From Candidatus Nanopelagicales bacterium (lineage in GTDB: Bacteria; Actinomycetota; Actinomycetes; Nanopelagicales; Nanopelagicaceae): 5,512 nucleotides of DNA. The DNA lies in contig JAURJF010000063.1 of the NCBI GenBank assembly GCA_030832365.1, forward strand, positions 1 through 5,512, given 5' to 3'. Below, piece by piece: positions 4,706 through 5,512 of the stretch. The number at the start of each line of letters is the position of its first letter. Within the stretch, counting starts at the first letter, position 1. Both the position numbers and the translations under genes were made by a program. Below the pieces are notes generated by a model, which saw nothing but the letters and a program-made list of their open reading frames with translations, searched no databases and was not told where the DNA came from.

Positions 4706-5512
4706 ATGAGTCTGGCTGAGGTCCCAAATTTTGATGAGCGTAGATCAAGCGCACCTGAATTTGATCGCACGCCGCCACAAGATTTAGTTGCTGAACAATC
4801 AGTTCTTGGTGGAATGCTCTTATCAAAAGATGCGATTGGCGAAGTTGTTGAAGTAATTAGACATCGAGATTTTTATCGGCCAGCGCATGAATTAATCTTT
4901 GAAGTAATTGTTGATCTCTATGGTAAAGGTGAACCAGCAGATGCAGTAACAGTCTCTGCTGAGCTAACAAAGCGTGGTGAGATTACAAGGGCTGGCGGCG
5001 CTCCATATCTCCACACCCTTATCTCTGCTGTTCCAACTGCAGCGAATGCTAGTTATTACGCAAAGATTGTTAGAGAGCGAGCTATTGCTAGAAGACTTGT
5101 TGAAGCAGGAACCAAGATTGTTCAATTAGGTTATGCCGCAGAGGGCGATGTTGATTCAATCGTTGATATGGCTGAGCAAGAGGTTTATCAAGTAACTGAG
5201 AGACGAGCCGGGGAAGATTTTGTTCAATTAAGTTCCTTAATTCCAACTGCGCTTGATCAGATTGAGAAGTTGCAATCAGGAGAGCTGGCAGAAGGCATCA
5301 AAACTGGTTTTAAAGATTTAGATGCGCTGACAAATGGTTTCCATCCTGGAAATATGATTGTCATTGCAGCTCGTCCTGCTGTTGGTAAATCAACCCTTGG
5401 TCTTGATATTGCAAGACATGCATCAATTACAAATGGTGATTGCTCAGTTATCTTCTCACTGGAGATGAGTCGATCTGAAATTACTATGCGCATGCTCTCA
5501 GCAGAGGCCAGA
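4706..5512 (+). CDS. dnaB: Replicative DNA helicase DnaB, 3' partial
   Basis: DnaB is the hexameric 5'-3' helicase that unwinds DNA at the replication fork using ATP. The frame is open from the ATG at 4706 to the window edge (269 residues), so the gene continues outside. After a short variable lead (1-24), the N-terminal domain begins with PPQDLVAEQSVLGGML (23-38) and includes FYRPAHELIF (56-65) and GGAPYLHTL (97-105). A linker leads to the RecA-like ATPase domain with TGFKDLDALTNGFHPG (200-215). The Walker A motif is ARPAVGKST (222-230), and SLEM (251-254) carries the probable catalytic Glu253. No intein interrupts Walker A, a known insertion point in some actinobacterial DnaB proteins. AAGAGGA at 4692-4698 supports the start. 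It is separated from rplI by a terminator and the TTACCCACA cluster, suggesting its own regulated promoter. Confidence 0.97.
   Translation, partial: MSLAEVPNFDERRSSAPEFDRTPPQDLVAEQSVLGGMLLSKDAIGEVVEVIRHRDFYRPAHELIFEVIVDLYGKGEPADAVTVSAELTKRGEITRAGGAPYLHTLISAVPTAANASYYAKIVRERAIARRLVEAGTKIVQLGYAAEGDVDSIVDMAEQEVYQVTERRAGEDFVQLSSLIPTALDQIEKLQSGELAEGIKTGFKDLDALTNGFHPGNMIVIAARPAVGKSTLGLDIARHASITNGDCSVIFSLEMSRSEITMRMLSAEAR

Noticed and set aside
5369..5398. Possible intein at the DnaB P-loop
   Set aside because: Translation runs without interruption from Walker A (ARPAVGKST) to SLEM, so no intein is inserted at this site; other sites downstream are outside the window.
5257..5493. Minus-strand open frame opposite dnaB
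   Set aside because: The plus strand encodes conserved DnaB Walker A and SLEM motifs through the same bases; the reverse product has no family features.

Overview
The window carries one uninterrupted set of plus-strand genes with a gene order typical of Actinobacteria near the replication origin. In order these are a class A penicillin-binding protein, a GT87-type membrane glycosyltransferase, rpsF, ssb, rpsR, rplI and dnaB. From general knowledge this matches the Mycobacterium tuberculosis Rv0050 (ponA1) to Rv0058 (dnaB) neighbourhood, where a polytopic DUF2029/GT87 protein also follows ponA1. The DNA is clearly less GC-rich than in most Actinobacteria: A/T-ending codons are common and spacers are AT-rich. 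The spacing is tight. Together these suggest a streamlined, low-GC aquatic actinobacterium, for example of the acI/Nanopelagicales type. The lineage is an inference from synteny and composition; no rRNA or other marker is present to prove it.

Layout. Positions 1-1433 hold the C-terminal part of a peptidoglycan synthase whose N-terminus lies outside the window. One base later, at 1435-2661, comes a 408-residue multi-spanning glycosyltransferase, probably translationally linked to the first gene. A 132-base spacer (2662-2793) holds a GC-rich inverted repeat and then a structured leader. That leader resembles the S6:S18 autoregulatory element and can hide the rpsF Shine-Dalgarno sequence. rpsF (2794-3078), ssb (3125-3619), rpsR (3676-3954, cysteine-containing zinc type) and rplI (3972-4415) form the ribosome/replication operon. 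It ends in a strong intrinsic terminator at 4423-4470. A 290-base non-coding spacer (4416-4705) then precedes dnaB, which starts at 4706 and runs off the right edge.

How the parts work together. The first two genes act at the membrane in envelope assembly. The second transcript makes three small-to-medium ribosomal proteins plus the single-strand DNA binding protein, with probable feedback by the S6:S18 complex at its 5' leader. dnaB appears to be a separate transcription unit, because a terminator lies before it. Its upstream region holds four identical direct copies of the 9-mer TTACCCACA, one base away from the classical DnaA box TTATCCACA, next to an AT-rich stretch. This is the least ordinary signal in the window and suggests that DnaA, or another replication regulator, binds in front of the replicative helicase gene. 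Otherwise the window is conserved core genome, and I see no sign of a new defence system, mobile element or CRISPR array.
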